Position numbers and translations under genes: made by a program. The notes below the pieces were generated by a model. It did not search any database. It was given only the letters and a program-made list of their open reading frames with translations, and was not told where the DNA came from. From positions 186,001-250,000 of the forward strand of contig QYAK01000019.1 in the NCBI GenBank assembly GCA_003988795.1: 64,000 nt of DNA. Direction: 5' to 3'. This DNA comes from Proliferodiscus dingleyae (lineage: Eukaryota; Ascomycota; Leotiomycetes; Helotiales; Lachnaceae). The first letter of the stretch is position 1. Every line of letters starts with the position of its first letter. Of this stretch, positions 25,536 through 37,091 are shown piece after piece.

Positions 25536-27633
25536 ATGTTCGATGTATCGTGGACTGATCCGCAGCGTGAGACTGTTGGGCAACGCAAGGCCCGGAAAGA
25601 ACAGCAAACAAACGGTTTATCTAGAGCACCATCTCTCAGAAGCATCAAATCTTCAGAGACATCCCAATCTCAGTCGAAGTTATCTCTCTTCTCGCTTTTC
25701 GGAGCCAGCAAGAAAAGTGAACTTTCGCGAGCTGGATCACATTCAAAAGCCTCGGGTCTGAGGAATGAACAGAATAGCAAAAGGCGGGCTTCAAGCTACA
25801 CAGTCTCATCAGAACCACGCATTGATGAAGTACCTGCACCGTCCACAAAGGCTCCAATAGATGACTTCTCGGAACCAACTCGCAGTACGGATGGCCAATC
25901 AGCCTCATCATATGGTATGAAGTTGCCTTCACGTAGAATCCGCTAATGCTTGTCATTACAGCGTCGGAGTCTGTATCCTCAGTATGGACTGGTCACTCGG
26001 CAGCCACCGAGTCTTCGTCAGAGTCTGCTATGGGTAGTCCTATAGTAGAGTCCGTTCGTACTGGGAGAAGTCGGTTCATCCACCCTTTGAGTCCCACGTC
26101 ATTCGTAACTCAGGACACGGATGCCACCATCTCATCAGGAAGCAGCATGAAGTCCGGAGAACAGATAGCCACTGTAGTGCGCATTCCAGCAGCTGATGGA
26201 ACGGCAATTGAGGTGACTGATGCGCCCACGAGAAAGTAGGTTTGTGAAGTCGACTGGTTTGTAGTACTAACTTGGTAGTTTTCACGGATCTGCAATGTTC
26301 GAGTTTCCTATTCCAACGCTGAGTGTACCTGAGCAACAGCCAACGCAGTTGCTGTCTCGAAATGTCAAGCCTACAACCACCAGGCGGCCATTCGTGACCA
26401 AAGTGCGGCCTAATTCATGGAAACCTTTCGAACTTAATGAGAACTTGTTGGAAGACCCACAAGCTGCAGCTCCTGTCATCAGGATTGCTAATCGGCCCAA
26501 GTCTGTAGAAATTACACGGCACAAACCTGTCGTGGCTGAGCTCAGTTATCTGCAACGGAATATAAGGAAAATGGAAGCTGCTAGTTTCAGAATTATCCTT
26601 GAAAGGCTTAGGGAAGACTGGGTTGCAGTTGCTGATGCATCTATTTACCGGGAATTGGAGCTAGAGAAACAATTATGGATGCTGTCTGCTTTGCGGAGTC
26701 TTAAATCCCCGAGTGAGCATAACGCCGTGCAGAAAACTTCACGGCCGGGTATTGCTAAAGCTCTATCTCTGTACGAAAATCATGGTACGATCTCGCATTG
26801 CATTAGCATCTAAGCCACTGACAGGTCCCCTAGCATCTGCTTCCTTTCTCTCAGCGCTCGCGCCAACCACGCACGTTTACCATCTCTCTACCAATCCGCT
26901 TTCGCCCAAGTCATATCCCAACATACGACCGCATGTTATCCCGAGTGCCACGTCCCAGGTCCCTTTTCGCTCTAGTACCTTCACATCTATTCATGCATTC
27001 AACCTTCCCGCCATTCTGCCGGCATCGGCTCTTCCCGAAGTGCTCAGAGAATGCCACCGCACCCTGACTTCGTATTCACGCTCTCCATCACCAACAATAC
27101 CAGGGACTTCGCCTCCAGACCCGTCAACCAAAGCAGGAACACTCCACCTGACCATCCTTGACCCCTCCCCTCTGCACGAAACACTCGGACCAAAGCTCCG
27201 TGCATGGCTTAACAATCACCTAATTATCCACCTTGAGAAGCAATTCAGATGCATTAACCCATCACGTCTCTTTCCAATTTGGCTTGAGGATGAGAAGCTA
27301 AACGCAAAAAGTAGTACTCGAATATCAGATCAATTCCTTGCATGCTATTCTCCAAATCAGACAGAGGCGCCCCTTACTTACCCAGAGAGCCTGACAATGT
27401 CAGAAGATGATGACGATGCCGAAAGTATCACGCCAACAGCCAAAGCCTCTCCTGGTGAGATTGTCAAGCAAGAGCTAAAAAGTGTAGTAGGACGCATGCT
27501 CTGGAAGGAGCTGTGGGGTCCTTACGTGCAAGCTGACTGCTGGTGGTGGGAAGACAAGACTATTGTTGAGGAGTGTGAGGGAATGGGAACGTGTTGGGAA
27601 TATTCAGTCATCGAGGCTGTCAAGGAGGGTTGA
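25536..27633 (+). CDS. Methyltransferase-like protein with disordered N-terminus
   Basis: Four exons: 25536-25914, 25962-26235, 26279-26784, 26825-27633; introns 40-47 bp; about 655 aa. Residues 1-320 are Ser-rich and mostly disordered. A more ordered segment at ~320-385 includes MEAASFRIILERLREDW and REL-rich helices. From ~380 the protein reads SLYENHGPLASASFLSAL, then VYHLSTNPLSP, then LRECHRTLT...GTLHLTILDPSP and a long C-terminal alpha/beta region. The layout and the final block (GRMLWKELWG...WWEDKTIVEECEGMGTCWEY) parallel the last ~120 residues of the protein at 4708-9379 (GRWWYTRCYE...NDKALLGECEKWKTSLKL). I therefore read it as a divergent class I methyltransferase-like fold. No intact SAM motif I is visible, so enzymatic activity is doubtful. 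Function unknown. Confidence 0.78.
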
Positions 27634-28430
27634 ACGTTTCCTGGTGTCTGTTCGTACGTTCGTATCGCCGTGACTTTCATTTGTACAGAACAAGGGCTGG
27701 CCGGATTAAGCAGTTATAAAAAGGGGGATATTCTTCGGTCTGTATCACCCTGCGATTTACAAAAGTACGTTGTTCAGCCATGCGAACATGGGAGTAAGGG
27801 CATAGCCACTCGTTGATTTATCTAAAGAGCTGTGTCGAAAGTGCCTGAATGTCAGTCCTAGTGTCTGCCTTACCAGCTTACACCTCGGTCTGGTCACTCA
27901 CTTTCTTGTTTGAGTGACGAAGTTTATAATGATATCGTCTGAATCCCTCAAGCTATGGTAATAGACATTCCGTTCCATCTGAGCACTTTTCCTAAGCTTC
28001 CTACCTACCGACACCTGAGTTCACATATAGATATGTATCGAATCAGTATGTGCGCCAAAATTTAAGCATAATCATCGCATTCGCTAACAGCCGGTCCATC
28101 TTAGATGCTGGGTATCATGACTGCTTCGGACTTCGTATTCAGTGTTGTGGCGGAGTCAGAGGCGGCGGCGCGTAAGAGGGACGCGGTGGATCCGTTGGAC
28201 CCACACAGCTCGGCTTTTAGAGCCAGTGATTGGCGACGTAACAGCCCCCTTTTCAAGTCGACTGTTTGACGTAAAATACAAAACTTCTACAATATATTGT
28301 CTACCCAAGTAAATCAGCTCTGGAATGCGAGCTGCAGCGCTCTTGTTGCATGCAACCTTGTTAGACTCGGACTTAATTGAATGATCCTCGTGGGATTCCC
28401 TGCAGGTCGGATTTGTAGGAATATTATTCG
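27634..28430. other. intergenic region
   Basis: Between two same-strand genes. A short GGCGGCGGCGCG patch near 28160 is the only distinct composition. No gene seen; it likely contains the promoter of the Zn2Cys6 factor. Confidence 0.4.
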
Positions 28431-30092
28431 ATGGCCAGCTCTCAAAAGGTAGTGCCCTACAGGAGGCCCCATTTCAAAACCCGCTCGGGGTGTGTCCAGT
28501 GTAAGCGGAGAAAGATAAAGGTATGAATAATTGCACATGCTTTGCGTGTTATGCTTTGCAACTTAATTGGCGAATGCGGAAAGTGGCTACCTGCTGCGGC
28601 GAATATATGTCCTCTGAACTATTTAGAGGTAGCTCTTTCCCTTGCGACTCTTTCTACGTTCGTCGATTGTTTAGTACCTTCATACGTATTCTTCTTCAGA
28701 AACAAAATGCCAATTCTCATTATCGTTCTGCTGGTGGCGTTAGCTCTTGTTTTTGTCGCTGGCATTGCAGGTTTTGGCCAAATGCTTCACAACCAGAGAC
28801 TAGCCGGGAATACGAGTATTGTTTAAGAGATTGCATCGCTGACAAACTTGCTCAAGTGCGATGAGCGCAAACCATCATGCCAGAACTGCGAAAAAAGAAA
28901 CATCTCATGCTCTTTCCTAGAGCATGTTCCCACGGTCTCGCGGCCGAAACATTTCCAAGAACGACTCCTTCCAGCACCTCACAAAGCCGTCAACTCAGAT
29001 AGGACCTTGCATACCACAACTGAACCAGAGTCCTCTTCATTGAGTCCTATTAGAGAGCTCAACGGCTTACCATTACAATTCACAATTCATGACCTGGAAA
29101 TTCTCCATTTCTATAACACTCAAACCAGCAACCACATCTTCGGGTACGACATGACCGGCACCCACGTTTGGCAGAACGAGATCGTCACTCTTTCTTTCCA
29201 GCATCCTTTCCTTCTCAACGAGTTGTTCTCCCTCTCTGCTCTACACCTTGTATCCGCGCACGCCTCCAGCCCATCTCTCAGACAGAAATACCTCAACATA
29301 GCAACATCCTACTATGTGAAGTCAATATCGCAGTTCCGGCATGAGATACAGAATATCAACCAAGAGAACGCTATTGCCTGTTGGGCTTGCGCCGCTCTTC
29401 TGTGTCTCCGGCCTTGGATGGAACCTTCTCTGGAGGGCAAGGTCATATTCTTTCCTCCGGAAGGAGACGGAGCAGATGGCGAGCCTGGAACCCCGTGGTT
29501 GAAGTTCTTCGCTGGCGCTCAGGCGGTTCAGAAGGCAGCTGTTCGTTGGGCAGATGACGGGCCTTTGTGGGAGAACTTTGCACCTAAGACAACCATACCT
29601 CTTCACACTCGTGACTGGCCGCCACTGCCAGAAGACGCCCGTATACATTGCGAGAAAGTTGCAGACAGCTGGAAAGACAGCGAATACCTAAGTTCTGACG
29701 ATAAAGCGATCTTGGACTACTTTCTACATTTCATGACGCGTTGCCTAAGAATGGTTTTGACAGACGAGGGCTTGAAAAGGTGTGGGATGGCGCTGGCTTG
29801 GGGTGCTGATATCCCAGATAGATTTTCTATCATGCTGAGAGAAAGATATCCTGAACCTCTTTTAGTTATAGCTGTCTATGCTGTGTATCTAAAACGGCTT
29901 GAAAGGTTCTGGTGGATGAAAGGGAAAGGGGAGAGTGTTTTGAGTGCAATTATAGCGCACCTGCCAAACAAAAAGTATATGGAATATCTTGCTTGGCCGA
30001 TACAACAAGTTGGATTAAAGGAAGAGATGAGTCTGGAGGTTGAATCTGGATCACTAGAGCTCCTTCGAGCACACCTGTATAACAACGACTGA
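28431..30092 (+). CDS. Zn2Cys6 transcription factor, Upc2-like
   Basis: Exon 1 (28431-28520) encodes 30 residues ending in the first half of the zinc cluster. Exon 2 (28857-30092) completes it; about 441 aa in all. The cysteines are C21-x2-C24-x6-C31-x6-C38-x2-C41-x6-C48, a canonical binuclear cluster, preceded by a basic, aromatic N-terminus. The C-terminal region begins FTIHDLEILHFYNTQTSN and continues with QHPFLLNELFSLSALHLV, as in the sterol-uptake-control (Upc2)-like group. No long coiled coil is seen. The intron, at the conserved K-C junction of the cluster, is 336 bp, far longer than any other intron in this window. It contains an open frame of 94 codons (28542-28826) ending in a hydrophobic segment. 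Target genes are unknown; the sterol link is by family resemblance only. Confidence 0.85.
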
Positions 30093-32752
30093 AATGTAAT
30101 ATATACTTAGGTAGAATTTAAATTTTGAACATCCACAAATCGTTCTTCTTACAGCTCATTATGCTTTGAGGAGTTGTCGAGGGAGGCTAAAGTCTGCCTC
30201 TGGCCTCTGCTACCATCACATATCGATACTTTTATGAGAACTTGAGGGGTTCCCGAGCTCAGCCTACTCCGCCCAGCGTGCGCCAACAGTGTGATGATCT
30301 GGGCGAATTTCCGGCAAGCCCTGCGCAATGAGGCTACAAGAAGAGGTATTCATCCTGGGATGCCACAATTTTCCTACCGCTTCTTCTCCCTGGAAGTAGC
30401 CGAGTATCGTTGACAGTATGACACCGCGCGAGTAACATAAGAAACATTGCGTCATATGAGTTGATATTTCTTGACACGGAGGAACCCCGGACAGCCATTC
30501 ACACTTCATGAGGATCAACGCATTCCATCTGCTTTGAAAGGTAGCTACTTGCGCACTAATTATCGACTATTCGCTTGCAGAGCCTCTTTTAAGGTCGGTG
30601 ACTGTTACATCAATATCGATATTGGGTGTCAGAACTAGCAAGTAGCTAAATCACCAAGGGCCAGGGTTTATAGCATAGCCACATACAACCCTAACCGCAT
30701 GTCAAATCCATTGCTCTTTGTAGAAACATCATACGAGTGCATTTGATGTTCTCGACTCTCCCATCTACGCCAAGTAAGATGGGGGCAGTGCTGATGGGGG
30801 AAATTAATGTCCGTATTACTTTCGTGAGATCTGGATTCCGGGGCTCAATTGAGCTTGGCTTAGCTGATAGTCATCAAAAGAAAAGAATCAATAATCCATG
30901 CAATGTAGTCTCCCCCACGTCCCTGTCCAAAAGAACCGGGGAGTCATGTTATTCTATCACCTTCCTGACCGGTTTTAGAGTGATCAGTGTTTCTATTAGT
31001 TATGTATAGAACAGAAGCGCCGGATCTGGCAGAGTGCAATGAGACAACACATGGCCGGAGATTTGAGAAAAGAGAGCCCATATTAGGCTAGAGTGAAAAT
31101 GAAAACTGAGATAGCTTTCCGCCGATGTATAGATAGAAAAATATAATCTGTTACCTATTTATAGGTTCAATGATGTACATAGTGTCACCTTATTATCAAT
31201 CCATTGAGGCTGTCGTAGCACCGCTCCTATTTTGCAAGTATGGGAATGCTATTTTACTAGAGCACCTTGTTCTCGCGATCACGACCTCTGTCTTTCTCAT
31301 ATCAGACACGGACATACTCAACTACTGCCAGTAGATATCGACGCCGACGCTACATCAATTGTGCAGTCTACCTTGTGCGAACTCATATACCATCGAATCA
31401 AGCTGGCACAGCCACGCAGGTTGCAATCGACAAGCGGTCCAACGAGAACACCATGGCAAAGACCAAATACGAGCAGCCTGCGAAGAATCTACTGAATGCC
31501 ACCTATAGAGCCTCGTCAGAATACATTCGTCTGACTACTGGTCTATTGTTAAAAGTCTTTCGTGACAAGCTTACCGCGTAAGATACTCGGGATATCAATG
31601 TGTGTTCGGCATAACGAACAGTTGGACCTTTCGTCAAATGACCGATGATAAATGGTCTCTTAGGAAAGATGAACCAAATGTATTTATGAATTCGAGTTGA
31701 TTCGAGCCGAGTCAATAACTTCAAGAAGCAGACCGACTTTCAGTAGGTTCAATCTGGGCTGTTAGATGCTGAATCATGTTACAATGAGGCTAATTTGAAT
31801 AGGTAAGGCCACCGCTATAAGCCGTTCGCTTTGTCGCCCTCTAGTGTCGCACGATGGGTGATGATGCGCGAAACAAGACATAGAATGTAGAATGTTTATC
31901 TCGACCGTCGGCAACTGAGTGTTCACGGTGGTATCAAAACGCATCAATTCGTTCGACGTCGCGCCCTTCATTTGGGGATCACACAACCCTATACTGAGTG
32001 AGGCTTCATATGCTGATATGGCCTCGACTTACCACATCAAGATGAAATCAGGTGAAGGAAGTGGTGTCAATTGGGAAGAGAAACATAGAAACAGCCATAT
32101 TATGAAGGCACAGCACGTGACTTATGAGGTGAAGTACTGAATTTTTGTTTTGTTGCCCTTGAACTTAGCTTTCTTGGATGTTTTTGCCTCCATCTCTTGA
32201 ACCTAGAGGCTTCAACGTGGTTTAAAGTTGGCCATTCAGTCTCTTCCCCTCCCCGTGCAACAGACCCTGATCACTCCGAGGTTCTCAGCCGTTCTGGTCT
32301 AGATGCTATGGTCACGCGACTGACTAGCTGCGACTAAAAGGCAGGTGGTTATCGGTCAGGGTGGACGACAGTTTCCCCGCCACTCGCCGCTGACCAATCG
32401 CGTTCGCGCAAAAATCATTTACTCAGTGATCGCGAGGACCCAGATTCTGTTTACAACGTCGGTAGAACCGATCTGTGGTACTTTGTTGCACCGTATCTAT
32501 CTCAATTGAAGTCATACTGGTTCCACAAGATCGAATAGCGATCTTCTGAGGTTTTCAGCAGTCGTTCAACCCACCACCAACATGCAGACCCGTTACTTGT
32601 TGATCCCAGTCCCATCACGCAGCTCCACCGGCTCCCCGCATTTCCAAGCACTATCCTCACTAGGCCGGCGAGAATTATAAGGCTCTGCGGACCGCCCCTT
32701 TTGCGTGTCTTCGACCTGAACTTCGACCACTGGCCGTCGCGTCTCCGTCAAT
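30093..32752. other. 2.7-kb intergenic region
   Basis: No supportable gene. AT-rich patches lie near 31.1-31.2 kb (AAATATAATC, CTATTTATAGG). From ~32.2 kb the sequence becomes CT-rich as it approaches the sugar-permease start. Several frames of 70-108 codons have neither family motifs nor consistent starts. Confidence 0.4.
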
Positions 32753-35144
32753 ATGGCTGCCGCGTCTTCTAAGGAGACTGACAACATCGCTGCCAATGAT
32801 GCGCCGCTGCACTTCCCTCTGGAGGACCAACTCAAGAACACTGACTCCATGCACGAGATCATCCAGAACGCGAAGACGGCCACCGCGAGTGAACACTCCA
32901 TGAGCCTGCTGCAAGGCATAAAGCTCTACCCCAAGGCCGTCGGATGGAGTATCCTCATCTCCACCTGTATCTGCATGGAGGGCTATGATACATGTCTTCT
33001 AAGCACCTTCTGTAAGTCTTGAAAAGGTTGCTTTCTGGGAATTGATGGTAACACTTTCCTTATTTAGATGCCTTCCCTCAATTCAACAAGAAGTATGGCA
33101 AGCAAATCAAAGATGGATCCTATCAGGTGCCAGCTCCATGGCAAGCGGGATTGAGCAATGTGAGTAGAAGAGCAAACCAGCAATTCAGCAGTTGACTCAC
33201 GTGATTCTCCACAGGGCGCCAATGTAGGAGAAATCATCGGCCTCTTCATTAATGGATACGTGTCCGAGCGATTTGGATACCGCTACACGGTCATGACCTG
33301 TCTCGTCTTGATTATCGCATTCACAGCTATATTCTTCACCGCGCAGAATGTCATTGCTCTACAAGTCGCTGAGATCCTTTGTGGAATCGTAAGCTGCTTC
33401 GAATTTGCTCTATACTATTATGACTAACAGATTTCTAGCCCTGGGGAGTGTTCCAGACGCGTGAGTAGCATTTGGAAGGCCCAATGACTCGCACGGGATG
33501 CTAACCTTAGACCTTTAGTGACTATCACATATGCCTCCGAAGTTTGTCCTGTGGCCTTGCGTGGGTACTTGACCACCTACGTCAATTTCTGCTGGGGACT
33601 TGGCCAAACTATCGGAATTGGTGTGATTAAGAGTATGCTGGGTCGTACGGATCAGTGGGCATACCGGTGAGTCATTGTGTCTCCCATTGTGAAATTTGAA
33701 GGAGGAAAAAGATGAAACGATGAAAAGGAATGAATAGGTGGCTTACTATGTTAAGGATTCCATATGCTCTTCAGTGGATGTGGCCAGTTCCTTTGCTTGT
33801 GGGGATTTCTCTTGCACCAGAGTCTCCTTGGTGGCTTGTCAGGAAAGGCAAACTTGAGCAGGCAAAGAAATCACTTCTTCGTCTGACTAGCCTAAACAAA
33901 GAGACACATTTCAGCGCTGATGATACCGTGGCTATGATGGTCCACACGACGGCATTGGAAGAGAAGGTAACTCCATGAGTTCAGCGCGCAGGGTCCAAGA
34001 AAACTAACATTTGTGTATAGATCACTGAAGGAGCAAGTTATTGGGATTGTTTCAAAGGCACTGACTTGCGCCGGACCGAGGCACGCTTTCCTCCTTTCCA
34101 TTATGGTTTAGCCACGTTCCTCTACTGACCTTGCTCCCTGTAGATCATCTGCATGGTATGGGCTATCCAAAATCTCAGTGGAAACTCGTTTTCTGGATAT
34201 TCTACGTGAGTCTCACAAGCAACTATATCCATAGCATAGGCTAATGTACTATTTAGGTACTTTCTGGAACAAGCAGGCCTCGAGACTTCCAAATCATATG
34301 ATTTCGCTCTCGGCCAATACAGCATCAACATGGCTGGTGTTTTTGGCGCATGGTTCTTGATGTCTCTGGGAATTGGTCGAAGGTCAGCTACCCTACTTCA
34401 TCCTTCCACACTTCTACATTCGATAATTAACTAATTCCTCAGAACCCTCTATCTCTACGGCCTTTGCGGTCTCTGCACAATGCTTTTCATTCTCGGCTTT
34501 CTCGGCCTTGTCCCACATGCTCACAAGCAGCAAGCTTCATTGGCTACCGGTTCAATCATGCTGGTATGGGCTTTGTGCTACCAGCTCACTGTTGGCACCG
34601 TATGCTATTCTCTGGTTGCAGAGCTGTCGACTCGCAGACTACAGATCAAGACTGTCGTGCTCGGACGAAACCTCTAGTAAGTCTTTCAATTTCGACACTG
34701 TAGTTATGATAGAGTGGCAACTGACCAGTTGTCTTCACAGTAATATCGTCGGCATCATATGCTCCGTCCTCACGCCATACATGCTCAATCCTGGCGAATG
34801 GAATTGGCAGAACTACGCTGGCTTTTTCTGGGTATGTGAGAGCAGTCAACATACGATCATCAACAGTCTTCATCATTCATCAGAACCATACTAATTTCTT
34901 TGGTGGCCAGGCTGCAATCTGCTTTCTTTGTATCATCTATACCTACTTCCGCGTCCCCGAGCCACAAGGTCGCACCTTTGCCGAGCTCGATCTCCTCTTC
35001 GAGCGTGGTGTGAGCGCCAGAAATTTTGCTACCACGAACGTTGATGTCTTCGATGAAGAGGTCGAGAAGCACGTCGTGGAGCGGTACGAGGAGCAGATTT
35101 TGGACCGCCCAATTGGCAACGAGGAGAAGATTGCTGCGAGATGA
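32753..35144 (+). CDS. MFS sugar permease, alpha-glucoside/maltose type
   Basis: Twelve exons (32753-33011, 33068-33159, 33215-33388, 33439-33460, 33519-33666, 33756-33966, 34021-34080, 34144-34205, 34257-34382, 34443-34676, 34741-34831, 34911-35144) give about 570 aa. Family landmarks appear in order: GWSILISTCICMEGYDTCLL (helix 1), EIIGLFINGYVSERFGYR, PWGVFQTLTITYASEVCP, LRGYLTTYVNFCW, WAYRIPYALQWMWP, PESPWWLVRKGK, GASYWDCFKGTDLRRTE, GNSFSGYSTYFLEQAG, and RVPEPQGRTFAELDLLFE at the end of helix 12. These match maltose/alpha-glucoside H+ symporters of the fungal sugar-porter family. Exon 4 is only 22 bases. The intron at 34081-34143 starts with GC rather than GT. Substrate is inferred from family; glycosylated phenolics are also possible. 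Confidence 0.88.
34081..34143 (+). other. GC-AG intron in the sugar permease
   Basis: The frame and family consensus require joining ...GTDLRRTE directly to IICMVWAIQNL. The intron between them begins GCACGC after GAG, has a TCTACTGAC branch-like motif, and ends TGTAG. The nearest GT (34106) would leave the frame wrong by one base. GC-AG introns are a known minor U2 class. Confidence 0.7.
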
Positions 35145-36263
35145 TGAGCAAGTCGGGGTGATTGATTGATTGTATTTCAGCTAGGTTGATGATTACACTT
35201 GTATGACTTCTGGTCTGGCTCTGATGGACGTGCAGAGCTTGAGATTTTATTTAGCGTAGCTAAGGGCATCAGGACGGGGACCAAGCAATCAGGAAAACGA
35301 GAAGCATTTCGCGATCATACATATAGAGCTATGAGCTGCGATGATCTAGCAAGCGTGTCCTCAATCGTTAGATTATACCAGAGTAATATTGCGCTCCCAT
35401 TTAATGAAAGGATAATCATCTTGTATCAATTCGACCCCATTCTTGTTACTATTTCCTGAGTACTTCACAGACTCACAGCGTCTAGCCAATATGAGGGAAC
35501 TGATCCAAGTCTGTCATTGCTCAGGATGCTAAGTCAGCCGGTGAGCAAAACAATGATTGAATACTTGTAGTTCAGAAGATATGCTATTGCAAGTCTGATC
35601 CTAATAGAGCAAAGGGGAAGTGACATATGAAACATAAAACCGATAGGAAAGTCTTGCTTCTCAGATAAGTAGTAGGCCAGATCTCATAAATTTTTGCTGT
35701 GTGGAAGGATGATAATACTCAAACCCTACTTAATGGCGCTGTAGTTATACTACAGCTCGTCCCGATTAAAGTAAGTGCGCTCTGCGGCTGTCAAATCTGC
35801 CAATTGTTCGAGACAGCTGTGCACACACGTAAATAGAGGGGAAAGGGTGTGGGGATGTTGCTGATGATTCGTTTTTGTCGCATAAATATATTGAAACACA
35901 TGCATATCCCTGCTCAAGAGTCCAGTTGCATATGCGGAGTCCCGTCTTTGAATGTATTTATCTGCACCACCCAGGTAGATAGAGAGGGTGTAAAAATCCG
36001 ACTCCTGTTCTGTCTGGGGTGCGAAGCGTGGCCTTACTAAGGCCATGCACCCACCAAATGCTTTCTCCCTCTTGATCCGCGATGGGGCTCCGCTTTAGAC
36101 CATCCTTCTTCTCTCCCCTCTGCCTCAAATTACAGGTGATATATGGCCTGAGAATTCCTTAAAGCCCCCTATAAATGCGTAGTTGGGTCAACCAGAAAGG
36201 TACTCTTTCGTGAAAATCCATTCTCATCAACAATCGCGGGTTGTGTTTTCAGTCTATCTAACC
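35145..36263. other. intergenic region upstream of the PhyH dioxygenase
   Basis: Contains the 3' flank of the permease and the dioxygenase promoter, with a TATA box at 36170-36175. A CGG-AGTC-CCG stretch occurs near 35934-35943. No gene seen. Confidence 0.4.
36170..36175 (+). promoter_or_regulatory. TATA box of the dioxygenase gene
   Basis: TATAAA preceded by a C-rich run, 94 bp upstream of the start codon at 36264. This spacing is ordinary for a fungal TATA promoter with a short leader. Confidence 0.5.
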
Positions 36264-37091
36264 ATGGCTACCACTACAACTGCCACTGAGACTACTACCG
36301 ACAATGTCAGTGAGCAAAAACCCAATCTGGACGCCTACAAAACGCAGTTCAAAGAAGACGGCTGGTGTATCATCCCTGATCTCCTAAACGCCGAAAAATT
36401 AAAGGAGGTCAACGAGAAGCTCTGGTGGGCGAGAGATGAGAGCGAGCGTAGAGGGGAAAAAAGCTATCTGGAATGGCTAGATCCCAATGCAAGCAATGTC
36501 CGCATCTTCTACCTGCCCGAGCTACACGCCATATTCCGCGAGATGCTTGCCCACCCAACCGCCATCGAGATGGTCAAGTCGGTGTTTGGCTTGAACTTTC
36601 TCATCTCCAACTTCACGGCCAACATCGCCCGCCCGGGATCCAAGTCAATGGGGCTTCACTCGGACCAGTCTCTGATGTGCCCCGACCCGTGGCTGGCGCC
36701 GTGGAATCTGAACGTCATCTGGTGTCTCTCCGACCTCTACTTTGAGAATGGGGCGACGGTCTTCATTCCCCAGAGTCACCATTGGAAGACCAGAGCAGAC
36801 ATTCCAGAAGAGCCCGAGAAGCTTCTGCGGCCGTTTGTTGCCAAGGCGGGTTCAGTCGTCGTGATTGATGGGCGTCTCTGGCATACGTCTGGTGCAAACA
36901 TCACCAAAGATGTTGATCGCCCGCTCTTGTTCGCCTCGTACAATGCACCATTCTTGAGGCCACAAGTCAACTGGGCTGCGGGACTCTCTGCAGAAACAAA
37001 AGCAGACTTGAGCGAAGAGTTAAGGGAATGGATGGGCGTGAATCGCGATGCCAATCTTGGAGTAGTGAAGGGCGTGAACGATGTTTTTTAA
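36264..37091 (+). CDS. Phytanoyl-CoA dioxygenase (PhyH) family Fe(II)/2-oxoglutarate oxygenase
   Basis: Single exon, 275 aa. I chose the ATG at 36264 (context aaccATGGct), which gives MATTTTATETTTDN. The frame stays open further upstream but only with non-ATG codons. The jelly-roll iron site is visible: H132 and D134 in GLHSDQS, H207 in GRLWHTSGAN, and the 2-oxoglutarate-binding R219 in DVDRPLLF. ENGATVFIPQSHHW is the usual NGAT..PGSH-like strand. The N-terminal segment FKEDGWCIIPDLLNAEKL matches the family start. Such enzymes hydroxylate or otherwise oxidise small molecules; the substrate cannot be told from sequence. It is the first gene of the putative catabolic block and is divided from the carotenoid-oxygenase-like gene by 0.9 kb, tail to tail. 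Confidence 0.88.
   Translation: MATTTTATETTTDNVSEQKPNLDAYKTQFKEDGWCIIPDLLNAEKLKEVNEKLWWARDESERRGEKSYLEWLDPNASNVRIFYLPELHAIFREMLAHPTAIEMVKSVFGLNFLISNFTANIARPGSKSMGLHSDQSLMCPDPWLAPWNLNVIWCLSDLYFENGATVFIPQSHHWKTRADIPEEPEKLLRPFVAKAGSVVVIDGRLWHTSGANITKDVDRPLLFASYNAPFLRPQVNWAAGLSAETKADLSEELREWMGVNRDANLGVVKGVNDVF

Noticed and set aside
33738..33755. An alternative acceptor giving six extra residues (WLTMLR) in the sugar permease
   Set aside because: The later acceptor before 33756 gives the family consensus AYRIPYALQW directly, and the rejected 18 bases contain the likely branch site TTACTATG.
36183..36263. A longer N-terminus for the PhyH-type dioxygenase
   Set aside because: The upstream extension needs a non-ATG start and lies only a few bases after the TATA box at 36170, so it is untranslated leader or promoter.
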